Assembly (NCBI GenBank): GCA_965233625.1
Contig: OZ247499.1
Location: forward strand, 4,898,001-4,962,000
DNA from: G965233625 sp965233625
Lineage (GTDB): Bacteria; Planctomycetota; Planctomycetia; Pirellulales; Pirellulaceae
Direction: 5' to 3'
DNA length: 64,000 bases
The notes below the pieces were generated by a model. It was not told the DNA's origin. It saw nothing but the letters and a program-made list of their open reading frames with translations, and did no database searches. Position numbers and translations under genes: made by a program. Shown here piece by piece: positions 52,134 to 61,901 of the stretch. How positions within the stretch are numbered: position 1 is the first letter of the stretch; every line of letters begins with the position of its first letter.

Positions 52134-55100
52134 ATGAACAAGCCACAACCAGGCAGCGATCGCCAAAGCCTGCTCGATAAACTGCTGGGATACTTCAACT
52201 TCTCATCGGGCGCTGCCGATACGCAGTTTCTTTCCGCTCTAAATGCTCTCTACGGCGCACTTTACGACGAAAGCGAAACACCTGTCACCTGGCAGCATCT
52301 GGCCACCCCATTGAGCGAACGCCTGCAGGTGCTCAAGCAGGAATCTTCCGCCTTCAGCGACTGCCAGCAGGCCGAAGCCATCACCGGCGGCCTGGTCAGT
52401 GAAACGCTTGCGGCTTACCGCGAATTTCACGCCGATCTGCTGTTTCATTTAGAGCCGCAGGTGTTGCACAACCCGCTGTTTCTGGGCCGTGTCTGCGAGG
52501 CTGTTTTGCAGCAGGGCGGGCCATGGGACGAGACAGACCGCATCACCGCTGGCGCCGTTGCCACGCTGAACGATTACATCGGCTATCGTCCGGTGCCAAC
52601 GCTGGAATCCGCCAGCCGCGAGGACAAAATCGAACCGTTCCCGCACGAATGGACGCGGCCCGTTCCGCTTTATATCCGCGGCGCGGGCATAGCGGCGGGT
52701 CCGTATTTTGAAGTGGTGCAAACGGCGCTGGAAATCCTCCGCGGCCCGGATCAGGACATTCACAACGCGGCGCAGTTCGATTTAGATCTGGTCGACGAAC
52801 TGGCGATCGACGTGCGGGCGTACGACTTCGATCACCCGGTGAACAAACGCCCCAACTATCACTTCGGCCAGTGGGACCCGCACGCCATCGATAACAGCGG
52901 CCGCTACCGGCGTTTCATCGTGCAGCAGGTGACCCTCGATGCGTTGATGAGCCGCGTCGAAGAGCCGGAAGATCTACCTGCCGACGAAGTTCTGTTTGAA
53001 GCCGGCGCCGTGCTGGCAGGGACCATCTTGATGGCCTCCGGCATCAGTGGCGCCGGACCGGGTGCGCACGATTCGACGCAGTCGCTGGCGGATCTGCTGC
53101 CGGGCATCGCCGCCTACCGCGATTCGTTTTACGAGCGTCTGTTCAGCCGCACCAGCGGCGCACATTCCAAACGGCTCCGCACGGAGATGGAAGCCAAGCG
53201 TCAGCCGTTTGGCGGCGCCCGCCAGCATTTGAATCAGCAGTTAGCCCGGCAGCGCGCCGCGCAACTAGAGCACATTCAACTGGCCAAAATCTTCGCCCGC
53301 ATGGGTCACCCCGAAGCCGCCCGCAAACAGGCGGACGTGGTGCCCGCCGCTTCCGCCCGCACCATGTGCGAGATCGACTGCCGGTTATCCTCCGGCAACC
53401 GCTACATCGAACAGGGCGAATTGAAGAAGGCGGCGGAAACGCTGCCGGGTGTCATCGAACTGCTCAAGCGCGCGATCCAGTGCGGCGCAATGATCGACCC
53501 GCGGAACATCCTCGGCTTCGACGCCAACTTCAGCCTGTTCCCCGCCATCGAAAACAGCGTCCGCGACCACCGCGCCGACGAACTAGTGGTGCTGATGGAA
53601 CAGATTTTCGCCTTCTATTCCCGCGTCTGGAGCGAAGCCGCCGCGCAGGATAACCTGGCGCTGTGCGAACAGGTAAAGGCGGGCTTTCAGAAAACCGCGC
53701 AGTGGTGGCGGCAGTACGCCGCGCACGAAGTCAGCAGCGTGGAAGCGGTCGATCCGCTCGATGCTTTCAATGCCGCGGAACACGTTGCCAACGCGCTGAA
53801 CCTGTGGCACAAGGGCGGCGCCTCGACGGGCGATATGGCTTTCTGGGCCGAACACGCGCAGATGTTCAGCTCGCCGCAGGCGTGTGCCCTGGTGGTGGAT
53901 GCATTGATTCAGCGCGGCGATTTTGTTGCGTCGCGGGCGTTGCTGATTCACTGGCTGGCGCAGGCGGAAGAGATTCAGCTTGAGCAGGGCGACAGCAGTT
54001 TCCATCGGCTGGTGGAAACGTGGCTGCTGGAGATGCAGCGGATAGCGCTGGATACGCAGACCCCGGCGGATGAAGCGGCCACCGCATGGAGCCGCATCCG
54101 CAAAATGCTGGACTACATGGAAGCCAATGCGGGCGACTACTGGCGGGCGCCTTCGTTTGATCTTGCCGGTGGCGGTGGCTCTTCGTCATCGGTCGAAGAT
54201 CTGTTCGCCGGTGGTGAAGAGCCGGACGACCTCGACAGCCTGTTCGGCGCCGCTTACGAAGACGTTGTCTATCGCGATAGCACCGACGACGGCGTCGAGA
54301 GCGAACTGGCGGACGAAGGCGGCGGCGGGACCGATGTGGGTCTGGAAATGGAATCGCGGCGGATCATTTCGCGGCTTGCGTTCCTGAGCAACCTGGCCAA
54401 CCTCTGGCGCCTCGCATCAGCGGCCCCCGTCACGCTGCTACGGCGCGGCGCCACCAATGAAGACACCAACCAGCAGAACGCCGCCACGCTGATGAGCTGG
54501 GCCGAACACGCCAGCGTCAACCAGCAGCAGTTGATGCAACTGCTCGAAGCCGTGCAGGCGCACCGCGTGCCGCTACCTTCCGGCGGCCAGGAATCGCTGA
54601 TTCAATACGACCGGCATCGTTCATTGAAAGAGTCGTTGCTGGAGCGTGTCATCGCGGCCGTGGTTGAAATCGCCGATGCCCGCCGCCTGCTGCTTGCTTC
54701 GTGCTGTGCGATCACGGGCGACTGCGAAGCGGTGATGGAAAACTTCAAAGGCATCGACGAAGATCAGCGCTGCGCGATCAAAGTGTTCGCCAGCCTGCTA
54801 CGTGGCGACGCACCTGCGGTCAGCCAGCGATGGGCGGCAATGGCCGACGCCTTCGCATCGCAACCGCTGCTTTATGTGCCGCTTTCTAAAGGCGGCGACC
54901 CGGAGGAAATTGTCGCCGCCCGCGTCCGGCAGCAGACGGTGCAGGATCTGCTGGTCTGGCTGCCGCGTCTTGGGCTGATTCTGGAATCGTGCCGTCTGAT
55001 CGAACTCGCCCGCGAGATGGAACGCGATAATCCCGTCGGCGCCGGCGCCGTGACGGAGTTCGATGAACTGTTCAAAATCGGCTATAAGGCCATCGTCAAA

Positions 55101-56249
55101 AGCCTGGTGCACTCCGCCAGGTCCTGGGAAGACGATCCGCCATCGGAGGCGGCCGCAGAAGATGCAGAGGACGAGACAAAGAAGTCGCCGCTATCCAAGG
55201 GTAATAAAGACAGCAGCAAGAAGAAGCCGCCGCGGAAACGTGCACGCACTTCTTCCATCAGCCCTGGCAACCGGCTGGTTTCCTGCCTGGAACAGGTGAC
55301 GGAATCGCTGCTGGTCAACTGGCTGGCGCACAGCCGTACGCTGCGGCTGTCGGTGCTGGAACGGGTGAAAGACGAACGCTCGTGGGAGCGGCTGGAGGAG
55401 TTCATCAAGAACTACGGCGCCGAAGTCTTCACGCAGCGGTTCTTCAACTTCGGCAACATCCGCGCGATTCTGCATCAGGGCGTCGACGCCTGGATTCAGC
55501 AGGTGGAATCTTTCCCCTGCGAAGAACAGTCGTACCGCTTCTTCACCGCCATCGACCAGGACATGCCACGTGGCGAAGCCATCGAACTGATGACGCTGGT
55601 GCTGGAAGCCATCGTCGAAAATTACGGCGAGTACCGCGATTACAACAGCACCACCACGCAGTCTGACCGGGGCGAACTTCTTTACATGCTGCTGGACTTT
55701 TTGCGGCTGCGGATGAAGTACGACCGCGTGTCGTGGAATTTGAAGCCAGTTGTCTGGGCGCACGAAATCCTGGTCCGCCGCGGCGCCGAAGAAGCCGCGC
55801 GGTTGTGGCGGCGTTCGCTGGCGGAACGCATCGGCGCCGAGGCCGACCGCTACCAGACATCGCTGGCCACGCTGCAACAGAAATACGCCATGCGGATGCC
55901 CACCATCGCCGACCGCATCTGTGAGCGGTTCGTCCGCCCGATGGCCATCGACCGCATCCGCGCCTTGGTCAAACCCGCCATGCAGGAAGCACGCCAGGAT
56001 GGGCCATGCCCCACCTTCGAACTGCTAGAGCACGAAACCGAAGTGCTGACCCGCGAACCAACGGGCGTTGGCCTCGACATCCCAACATGGCTAATTGCCC
56101 TGGAAGACGAAGTAGACGCCGCCAGCCGCCCCGAAGGCGAAAGCGACTCACCACTATCCGCCGACGCCATGATCCCCCAAGCAACCCTCAGCTACTTCGA
56201 TATCGAAACGCAGATCGACCAGTGGAAAGAAGAACGCCGCACGCGTTAA
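52134..56249 (+). CDS. Very large alpha-helical protein of unknown function (1371 aa)
   Basis: No signal peptide, membrane helix or recognisable catalytic motif is seen, so it is probably cytoplasmic. It is mostly alpha-helical with Gln-, Ala- and Glu-rich helices; some look TPR-like (HIQLAKIFARMGHPEAARKQA, NRYIEQGELKKAAETLPGVI). Two flexible linkers divide it: an acidic Gly/Ser one near residue 685 (GGGGSSSSVEDLF) and a Lys/Arg/Ser-rich one near 1015-1045. The N-terminal third contains a conserved-looking part (DFDHPVNKRPNYHFGQWDPH). GGAG lies about 9 bases before the ATG. I do not recognise the family; it may be planctomycete-specific. The gene is alone on its strand here. Confidence 0.75.
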   Translation: MNKPQPGSDRQSLLDKLLGYFNFSSGAADTQFLSALNALYGALYDESETPVTWQHLATPLSERLQVLKQESSAFSDCQQAEAITGGLVSETLAAYREFHADLLFHLEPQVLHNPLFLGRVCEAVLQQGGPWDETDRITAGAVATLNDYIGYRPVPTLESASREDKIEPFPHEWTRPVPLYIRGAGIAAGPYFEVVQTALEILRGPDQDIHNAAQFDLDLVDELAIDVRAYDFDHPVNKRPNYHFGQWDPHAIDNSGRYRRFIVQQVTLDALMSRVEEPEDLPADEVLFEAGAVLAGTILMASGISGAGPGAHDSTQSLADLLPGIAAYRDSFYERLFSRTSGAHSKRLRTEMEAKRQPFGGARQHLNQQLARQRAAQLEHIQLAKIFARMGHPEAARKQADVVPAASARTMCEIDCRLSSGNRYIEQGELKKAAETLPGVIELLKRAIQCGAMIDPRNILGFDANFSLFPAIENSVRDHRADELVVLMEQIFAFYSRVWSEAAAQDNLALCEQVKAGFQKTAQWWRQYAAHEVSSVEAVDPLDAFNAAEHVANALNLWHKGGASTGDMAFWAEHAQMFSSPQACALVVDALIQRGDFVASRALLIHWLAQAEEIQLEQGDSSFHRLVETWLLEMQRIALDTQTPADEAATAWSRIRKMLDYMEANAGDYWRAPSFDLAGGGGSSSSVEDLFAGGEEPDDLDSLFGAAYEDVVYRDSTDDGVESELADEGGGGTDVGLEMESRRIISRLAFLSNLANLWRLASAAPVTLLRRGATNEDTNQQNAATLMSWAEHASVNQQQLMQLLEAVQAHRVPLPSGGQESLIQYDRHRSLKESLLERVIAAVVEIADARRLLLASCCAITGDCEAVMENFKGIDEDQRCAIKVFASLLRGDAPAVSQRWAAMADAFASQPLLYVPLSKGGDPEEIVAARVRQQTVQDLLVWLPRLGLILESCRLIELAREMERDNPVGAGAVTEFDELFKIGYKAIVKSLVHSARSWEDDPPSEAAAEDAEDETKKSPLSKGNKDSSKKKPPRKRARTSSISPGNRLVSCLEQVTESLLVNWLAHSRTLRLSVLERVKDERSWERLEEFIKNYGAEVFTQRFFNFGNIRAILHQGVDAWIQQVESFPCEEQSYRFFTAIDQDMPRGEAIELMTLVLEAIVENYGEYRDYNSTTTQSDRGELLYMLLDFLRLRMKYDRVSWNLKPVVWAHEILVRRGAEEAARLWRRSLAERIGAEADRYQTSLATLQQKYAMRMPTIADRICERFVRPMAIDRIRALVKPAMQEARQDGPCPTFELLEHETEVLTREPTGVGLDIPTWLIALEDEVDAASRPEGESDSPLSADAMIPQATLSYFDIETQIDQWKEERRTR

Positions 56250-56253
56250 CAAT

Positions 56254-56574
56254 GTAGGGCAGGCGCCTGCCTGCCTTCCCTCGACCAGACCCGCAGCCAT
56301 CAACAACCCGTCTGCCCGGACATGGCATTCTTGCGGAATAACTCTGTACTTCCGCGCTTCTCAAATCTACGGAGGCGGTGGATATCAAGTCTTCGATACG
56401 GTCGTAACTACCGCGAAGCCCTGGCTCTACTTTAACTTGGCGTTGCGATTCTTACATCAGGCTCTGACGAATGAGGTAGTTACCGGTGCGTTGTTATGCA
56501 GGCTGCGGACCTGCAGATTCTGTGGTCCGCAAATGATTCCACCCGGCAGGAAGGCAGGCAGGCGCCTGCCCTAC
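56254..56574. repeat. GGCGCCTG palindrome with widely spaced arms, copy c
   Basis: A perfect 24-bp inverted repeat (56254-56277 and 56551-56574; arms contain AGGGCAGGCGCCTGCCTGCC) encloses 273 bases without a gene. It fills the space between two convergent genes. Each arm is itself nearly palindromic, so each can form its own hairpin and stop transcription from one side. Confidence 0.75.
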
Positions 56575-56600
56575 GTTGGTGTCGCGATCTACCGTTGCCA

Positions 56601-57680
56601 CTAGCGTCCGGCGAGGTAGTAGCAGTTCATCATGTCGTGTGGCAGGTTCGCTACGCTGACATTCTGGAAGCCGGCTTCTTCCAGCATCTGCGTGGCCAGT
56701 TCTGTACCCCACACGGCGCCCAGTCCGGCGCCTTCGCGGGCCAGAGACACCGTCATGCAGTGCATGCAGGAGATGGTGTACAGGAAGGCGCCCAGCGGAT
56801 GGTCGATGTTCTTCTCGACATGGCTTGAAGCCGAGATATCCTGCATCAGGAACTGGCCGCCGGGCTTCAGCGCGGTGAACACGCCTCGCAGCACTTTGGC
56901 CGGGTCCGCCTGATCGTGGATCGCGTCGAATGCGGTGATCAGATCGAACCGCGACTCCATGTCCAGCTTCGCTGCGTCGCCCACTTCAAAGAACAGATTG
57001 GTCAGGCCGCACTGCTGGGCCATCTGCTGACCGTTGGCGACGCCTTCTTTCGAGATATCCACGCCGGTAAACCGGCTGTTGGGGAACATCTGCGCCAGGC
57101 GTGCAATCGCGCGGCCGCTGCCGCAGCCGATGTCCATGACTTCGATGCCCTGCTCCAGCCGCGCGGTGATTTCCGGCGACAGTGGCAGGATAAAATCTTC
57201 CAGCGCGGCGACCACGGTCTGGTCACTTTCTTCCGCCATCACGGTCTGAAACCGCGGGAACATGCAATAGTGAACACCGCCGCCGTGCTTGAAGCACTCG
57301 ACGATTTCATCTTCCACCTGGGCCAGCAGCGGAACGAACTGTGTGGACACCGCCAGGTTTTCCGGACTGGCGGACCGCGTCAGAAAGGCCGCATGTTCCG
57401 CCGGCAGATGAAACACCTGCAAGGCCGGGTCGTATTCAACAATCTTGCCCGCCGTCAGTGCGCCCAGCCACTCGCGGACATAGCGTTCGTTGAGGCCGGC
57501 AGCGGTGGCGATATCTTCGCTGCTTGAAGGCGGCAGGTTGGCCATCGTGTCGAACAGCCCGGTGCGGTGGCCGATGGAAATCATCAGCACCAGACCGCTG
57601 CCATTGAGCATATCCAGCATACGACCGACAAAAGCATCTGCCCGTGCCTGATTGAGCGGGGGCGCCTGATCGATAGACAT
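56601..57680 (-). CDS. Class I SAM-dependent methyltransferase with winged-helix N-terminus
   Basis: The start at 57680 (MSIDQAPPLNQARADAFVGRML) begins a helical N-terminal domain with a winged-helix part: RTGLFDTMANLPPSSSEDIATAAGLNERYVREWL and GALTAGKIVEY. The Rossmann methyltransferase core is at about 165-300: IEVMDIGCGSGRAIARLAQMFP (SAM loop), FTGVDISKEGVANGQ, DLITAFDAIHDQADPAKVL and LKPGGQFLMQDISA. It ends with the substrate-side FQNVSVANLPHDMMNCYYLAG. The layout matches the Rv2258c-like group of small-molecule methyltransferases. The substrate is unknown. Length 359 aa. Confidence 0.88.
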   Translation of the reverse strand: MSIDQAPPLNQARADAFVGRMLDMLNGSGLVLMISIGHRTGLFDTMANLPPSSSEDIATAAGLNERYVREWLGALTAGKIVEYDPALQVFHLPAEHAAFLTRSASPENLAVSTQFVPLLAQVEDEIVECFKHGGGVHYCMFPRFQTVMAEESDQTVVAALEDFILPLSPEITARLEQGIEVMDIGCGSGRAIARLAQMFPNSRFTGVDISKEGVANGQQMAQQCGLTNLFFEVGDAAKLDMESRFDLITAFDAIHDQADPAKVLRGVFTALKPGGQFLMQDISASSHVEKNIDHPLGAFLYTISCMHCMTVSLAREGAGLGAVWGTELATQMLEEAGFQNVSVANLPHDMMNCYYLAGR

Positions 57681-57788
57681 AACAATTCCGGCGTGCGCCG
57701 GCTCCGTGAACGAGTGAGAATTACATGGTTGATGCAATCTCAAGCGGAGCGACGCAGGAATTGTTACAGCCTGCCGGAAAATTCTGCT

Positions 57789-58745
57789 CTACGCTGAAAA
57801 AGCTTTGCGGAGCATGGCAAGGCTTTTGGGAATGGCGGTTTCGTGCTTCTCCTGGCCTTCAAATTCCAGGGACACGTAGCCGTTGTAATTATGGCTGGCA
57901 AGAATGCCGGCGATCTTCTGGTAATCCAGGTCCAGCGTGTACCACGTGCCGCCGCCGAAATACGTCTTCGCCTGTACAAACACGGCGTGCGGCGCCAGCT
58001 GGTTCATCTGCTCGTACTTATCTTCCAGGAAGTTCCCGGTATCCAAGGTCGCACGCAGCCACGGCGAGTTCACCTTATCAATCACATGCAGCACACCTGC
58101 CGCGGTCCGGCCCAGGCCCCAATGATTTTCCAGTCCCAGCACCACGCCGCATTGCTCCGCCTTCTTCAGACACGACGTCAGACCATCGATCACCCATTTA
58201 AAGCCGTCTTCGTCGGTGTAACCTTTTAGCCGTGGTTCAATGCCTTTGTTCTTCATCAGTTCATCAAAGTTCTTACTCGTGCCCCACCGGCCCGTGTTGA
58301 CGCGGATTGTGGGGATGCCCAGGCGGTAAGCCAGTTCGATGCACTTCTCTGTGTGTTTGACGTTTTCGTCCCGCTTCTCTTTATCGGGGTAAACAAACGA
58401 CTGATGCGTTGACATGCCGCACAGGTCCAGGCCGTGCCGGAAGGCCCGTTGTTTCAACATCTGCAGATAGGCGTTATCTTCGCGCGGCATCTGCACATGC
58501 AGAAGCTCAACGCCATCGAAGCCCGCTTCCGCCGCCAGATCGATACAGGCTTCAATCGAAAGCTTTGTATCCTTGCGGTACCGCCAGTAGGAATAGGTCG
58601 ACGTGGCAATACGATTGGCCCGCTTCTTCGCCGGTTTCGCCGCATCCTCCGCCGCGGTTGCAGCAGAAACAGCAGCCAGCGAACCCGCCGCCCCAGCAGC
58701 GATAGCAGCGGACAATATTTGACGACGATTCAAATTCAAACTCAT
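57789..58745 (-). CDS. Tat-exported sugar isomerase/epimerase-like TIM-barrel protein
   Basis: The N-terminus MSLNLNRRQILSAAIAAGAAG has a twin-arginine-type signal (NRRQIL and a hydrophobic part to about residue 32). The rest is a xylose isomerase-like TIM barrel: RIATSTYSYWRY, LAAEAGFDGVELLHVQM, KCIELAYRLGIPTIRVNTG, CGVVLGLENHWGLGRT (metal ligand Glu), LRATLDTGNF (Asp) and GYVSLEFEGQE (Glu). Such proteins are abundant in planctomycetes and act on sugars outside the cytoplasm. The specific substrate cannot be told. 318 aa; the start at 58745 is the only sensible one. Confidence 0.9.
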   Translation of the reverse strand: MSLNLNRRQILSAAIAAGAAGSLAAVSAATAAEDAAKPAKKRANRIATSTYSYWRYRKDTKLSIEACIDLAAEAGFDGVELLHVQMPREDNAYLQMLKQRAFRHGLDLCGMSTHQSFVYPDKEKRDENVKHTEKCIELAYRLGIPTIRVNTGRWGTSKNFDELMKNKGIEPRLKGYTDEDGFKWVIDGLTSCLKKAEQCGVVLGLENHWGLGRTAAGVLHVIDKVNSPWLRATLDTGNFLEDKYEQMNQLAPHAVFVQAKTYFGGGTWYTLDLDYQKIAGILASHNYNGYVSLEFEGQEKHETAIPKSLAMLRKAFSA

Positions 58746-58970
58746 GGCGAAGGATCCGAAGGAGGCGCAAAGTCGTAAGAACGGCTAATCCCATGATACC
58801 ACCGCTTCCAACGCCGTACGGCGATTTCCACGAAGCGTGTCAAAAGACAGAGCGTCATGACAATGTGACCGGTATTCAGTTCTTCATTTGTGCAGATATC
58901 AATGTCCAAACGCGAGGGGCGTTCTTGCTGCGTCTGGTCACCCGGAGTCTGCTGCTCGCATTGCCGGGAT

Positions 58971-61769
58971 CTAAAGATACCGGCCCGTTACGCTTGCCGG
59001 ATTCGCGGCGACCTGTTCCGGCGTGCCTTCGGCGACAATCCGCCCGCCGCCGGCGCCGCCGTCTGGCCCTAGATCAATCAGCCAGTCGGCCGCGCGGATG
59101 ATGTCGAGATTGTGCTCGATCACCAGCACCGTATTACCGGCATCCACCAGCTGATTCAGCACACGCAGTAGACGGGCGATATCGTCGAAGTGCAGGCCGG
59201 TCGTGGGTTCGTCCAGCACGTACAACGCGTGGCCGGGCGAAGTGCGCGACAACTGCGTGGCCAGTTTAATCCGCTGAGCTTCGCCGCCTGAAAGCGTGGT
59301 GGAAGGTTGCCCCAGTGGCAGATAACCCAGTCCCGTCTGCTGCATGCTTTCGAGCAACCGCCGGATCGCGGTAAAGTTCTGGAAGAATTCCAGGGCTTCA
59401 TCAACCGGCATCGCCAGGATGTCGGCAATGGATTTGCCGCGGTATTTAATCAGCAGCGTCTGCCGGTTGAAACGGGCGCCGCCGCACGCTTCGCACTGCA
59501 CATACATATCCGGCAGGAAGTTCATTTCAATCTTCCGCATCCCCTGCCCCTGACACGTTTCGCAGCGTCCGCCTTTCACATTAAAGCTGAAGCGATTGGC
59601 CTTATATCCGCGGCGTTTTGCATCGCGCGTGCCGGCGAACACCTTGCGGATTTCATCAAACGCGCCGCAGTATGTCGCCGCATTACTCCGCGGCGTCCGG
59701 CCGATCGGCGCCTGCGTGACCTCAATCAGTTTGTCAATCTTTTCCACACCTGTCAGCTTTTGATGCGCGCCCGGCGCCGGCGCGACATTCCCCAGCGCGC
59801 GATGCACGGCGCGGGTCAGCACGCCGCCTACGAGCGAACTCTTGCCGCTGCCACTGACACCCGTCACGCAGAGCAGTAGCCCTAAAGGAAACGTGGCCGT
59901 CACGTCCTGCAAGTTATTGAGCGAAGCGCCGTGAACGACAATCGCCTCGTCCTGTTTCGCAGCACGCCGCGCATCCGGCGCCGCGATCTGCTTGCGACCG
60001 CTAAGATAGTCGCCCGTGATCGAACCTTCATTGGCGATGATCTCATCGACGGCGCCTGCCGCCGTGATCCTGCCGCCGCGTGAACCGGCGCCGGGGCCGA
60101 CATCTATGATCCGCCCGGCTGCGCGCATCATTGCTTCATCATGTTCCACCACCAGCACCGTGTTGCCTTGCTGCTGAAGGTCTTGGATGGCTTGAATCAG
60201 CCGGTCGTTGTCGCGGCTATGCAGCCCGATGGTCGGTTCGTCCAGCACGTAGCAGACGCCGGTCAGACCGGAGCCGATGCTGGTGGCCAGTCGCACGCGT
60301 TGCAGTTCGCCGCCGCTGAGCGTATCCGCCCGGCGTCCCAACGTCAGATAACCGACGCCGGTGTGCAGCAGAAAGTCCAGCCGCTTGAGCGCTTCTTTCA
60401 GCACCGGCGCCGCAATCTTCGCCGCGTCGCCTGTGAAATCCAATTGACGTAAAAATGTCACAGCGTCAGAGACTGGCAGACTGACAAGTTCATGCATTGT
60501 CAGCCCACCCAGCCGCACGGCGCCAGCTTCGGGCCGCAGCCGCGAACCGCCGCACGCCTGGCAGGGCACATCGCCACGCAGTTCCGCCAGTTCTTCTAAA
60601 CGCTTGGCGCGGGTCGTGGTGGCGAATTCTTTCTCCAGCATGGTCACCACGCCTTCAAACCTGGCGCCGTCGCCATACAGCAGCTTGTCGAACTTCACCG
60701 CGGAAAGCTCTTTCAGCGGTGTATCCCAGGTGTATTTCTGCGTTTCGATATACGGCTCGACAGCCGCGCGGACCTTTTTCTTTGCCGCTGCCGACAGTGG
60801 TTGCCAGGCGGTTATGCCGCCGCTGGCCAGCGATTTACTGCGGTCCGGCGTAAGCATACCGGGGTCGAATTGGTCGCGTACGCCAAGCCCGTCGCACTCC
60901 GGGCAGGCGCCATACGGGCTGTTGAAGCTGAAGGTCCGCGGTTCAATCTCTTCGTAACTCAGCCCGCACGATGGACAGGCGTAAAGCGTGCTGAAGACTT
61001 CATCCTTCCACTCTGGCGGTGACGTGCTGTTATCCAGATGTGTAGCGACCAGCAGACCTTCGCCCATCTTCAGCGCGCGGCTGACCGATTCGGAAATCCG
61101 GCTCTGTGCGCCGGGGCGGATAATCACGCGATCGATCACGGCTTCAATCGTGTGCATTTTCCGCACGTTAAGTGACGGCACATTTTCCAGGTCGTACACT
61201 TCGCCATCGACACGCACGCGGACGAAGCCTGCTTTGCGGATGGCGGCGAAGACGTCTTCATGCTTCCCCTGGCGGCCGCGGACCATCGGCGCCAGGATCA
61301 TGGTTTTGCTTTTCTCCGGCAGCCGCATAATCGCCTGCTGAATCTCTTCTTCCGCCTGCTGCGAAACCGGCGTGCCGCATGCATAGCACGACAGATCGCC
61401 CAGCCGCGCCATCATCAGCCGCAGGTAATCGTACACCTCCGTCACCGTCGCCACGGTGCTACGCGGGTTGGCGTTGCCGGGATGCTGGTCGATGCACAAC
61501 GAAGGCTGCAGCCCCGTTATTTCATCGACATTGGGCCGCTGCATCTGGTCCAGATACTGCCGCGTGTAGACCGACAGACTTTCAAAATACTGCCGCTGCC
61601 CTTCTGCCAGAATGGTATCAAACGCCAGGCTGCTTTTGCCCGAACCGCTCGGCCCCGTTACCACGACCAGTTGATTCTGCGGGATATCAATATCCACATT
61701 CTGCAAGTTGTGCGTCCTGGCGCCTCGGACACGGATCATATCCGCCGCAGGCAAAGTTCGGGTGCTCAT
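58971..61769 (-). CDS. uvrA: Excinuclease ABC subunit A
   Basis: UvrA recognises DNA damage and loads UvrB in nucleotide excision repair. The 932-aa protein contains both ATPase halves: Walker A GPSGSGKSSLAFDTI near residue 40 and GVSGSGKSSLVGGVL, signature motifs TLSGGELQRVRLATSIGSGL and TLSGGEAQRIKLATQL, and Walker B CYVLDEPTIGLHSRDN and LYVLDEPTTGLHFDD. Zinc motifs CPSCGLSYEE, CPECDGLG, CETCQGQG and CEACGGARF are intact, as is KANRFSFNVKGGRCE. The ATG at 61769 is chosen over an in-frame start at 61802. It is divergent from the histidine kinase gene, 132 bases away. Confidence 0.96.
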   Translation of the reverse strand: MSTRTLPAADMIRVRGARTHNLQNVDIDIPQNQLVVVTGPSGSGKSSLAFDTILAEGQRQYFESLSVYTRQYLDQMQRPNVDEITGLQPSLCIDQHPGNANPRSTVATVTEVYDYLRLMMARLGDLSCYACGTPVSQQAEEEIQQAIMRLPEKSKTMILAPMVRGRQGKHEDVFAAIRKAGFVRVRVDGEVYDLENVPSLNVRKMHTIEAVIDRVIIRPGAQSRISESVSRALKMGEGLLVATHLDNSTSPPEWKDEVFSTLYACPSCGLSYEEIEPRTFSFNSPYGACPECDGLGVRDQFDPGMLTPDRSKSLASGGITAWQPLSAAAKKKVRAAVEPYIETQKYTWDTPLKELSAVKFDKLLYGDGARFEGVVTMLEKEFATTTRAKRLEELAELRGDVPCQACGGSRLRPEAGAVRLGGLTMHELVSLPVSDAVTFLRQLDFTGDAAKIAAPVLKEALKRLDFLLHTGVGYLTLGRRADTLSGGELQRVRLATSIGSGLTGVCYVLDEPTIGLHSRDNDRLIQAIQDLQQQGNTVLVVEHDEAMMRAAGRIIDVGPGAGSRGGRITAAGAVDEIIANEGSITGDYLSGRKQIAAPDARRAAKQDEAIVVHGASLNNLQDVTATFPLGLLLCVTGVSGSGKSSLVGGVLTRAVHRALGNVAPAPGAHQKLTGVEKIDKLIEVTQAPIGRTPRSNAATYCGAFDEIRKVFAGTRDAKRRGYKANRFSFNVKGGRCETCQGQGMRKIEMNFLPDMYVQCEACGGARFNRQTLLIKYRGKSIADILAMPVDEALEFFQNFTAIRRLLESMQQTGLGYLPLGQPSTTLSGGEAQRIKLATQLSRTSPGHALYVLDEPTTGLHFDDIARLLRVLNQLVDAGNTVLVIEHNLDIIRAADWLIDLGPDGGAGGGRIVAEGTPEQVAANPASVTGRYL

Positions 61770-61901
61770 GCGTTCTCTACAAGCGTATTTTGGCGCCACC
61801 ACTTCTGGCAGCGGTTGTGTGATTTCCCTCCGGCTCCATTATCGCCGTTTGTGCTGCGGTGGCTATGATAGGGGCATTCTACCTGTCCGTTCCCTTGGCC
61901 G

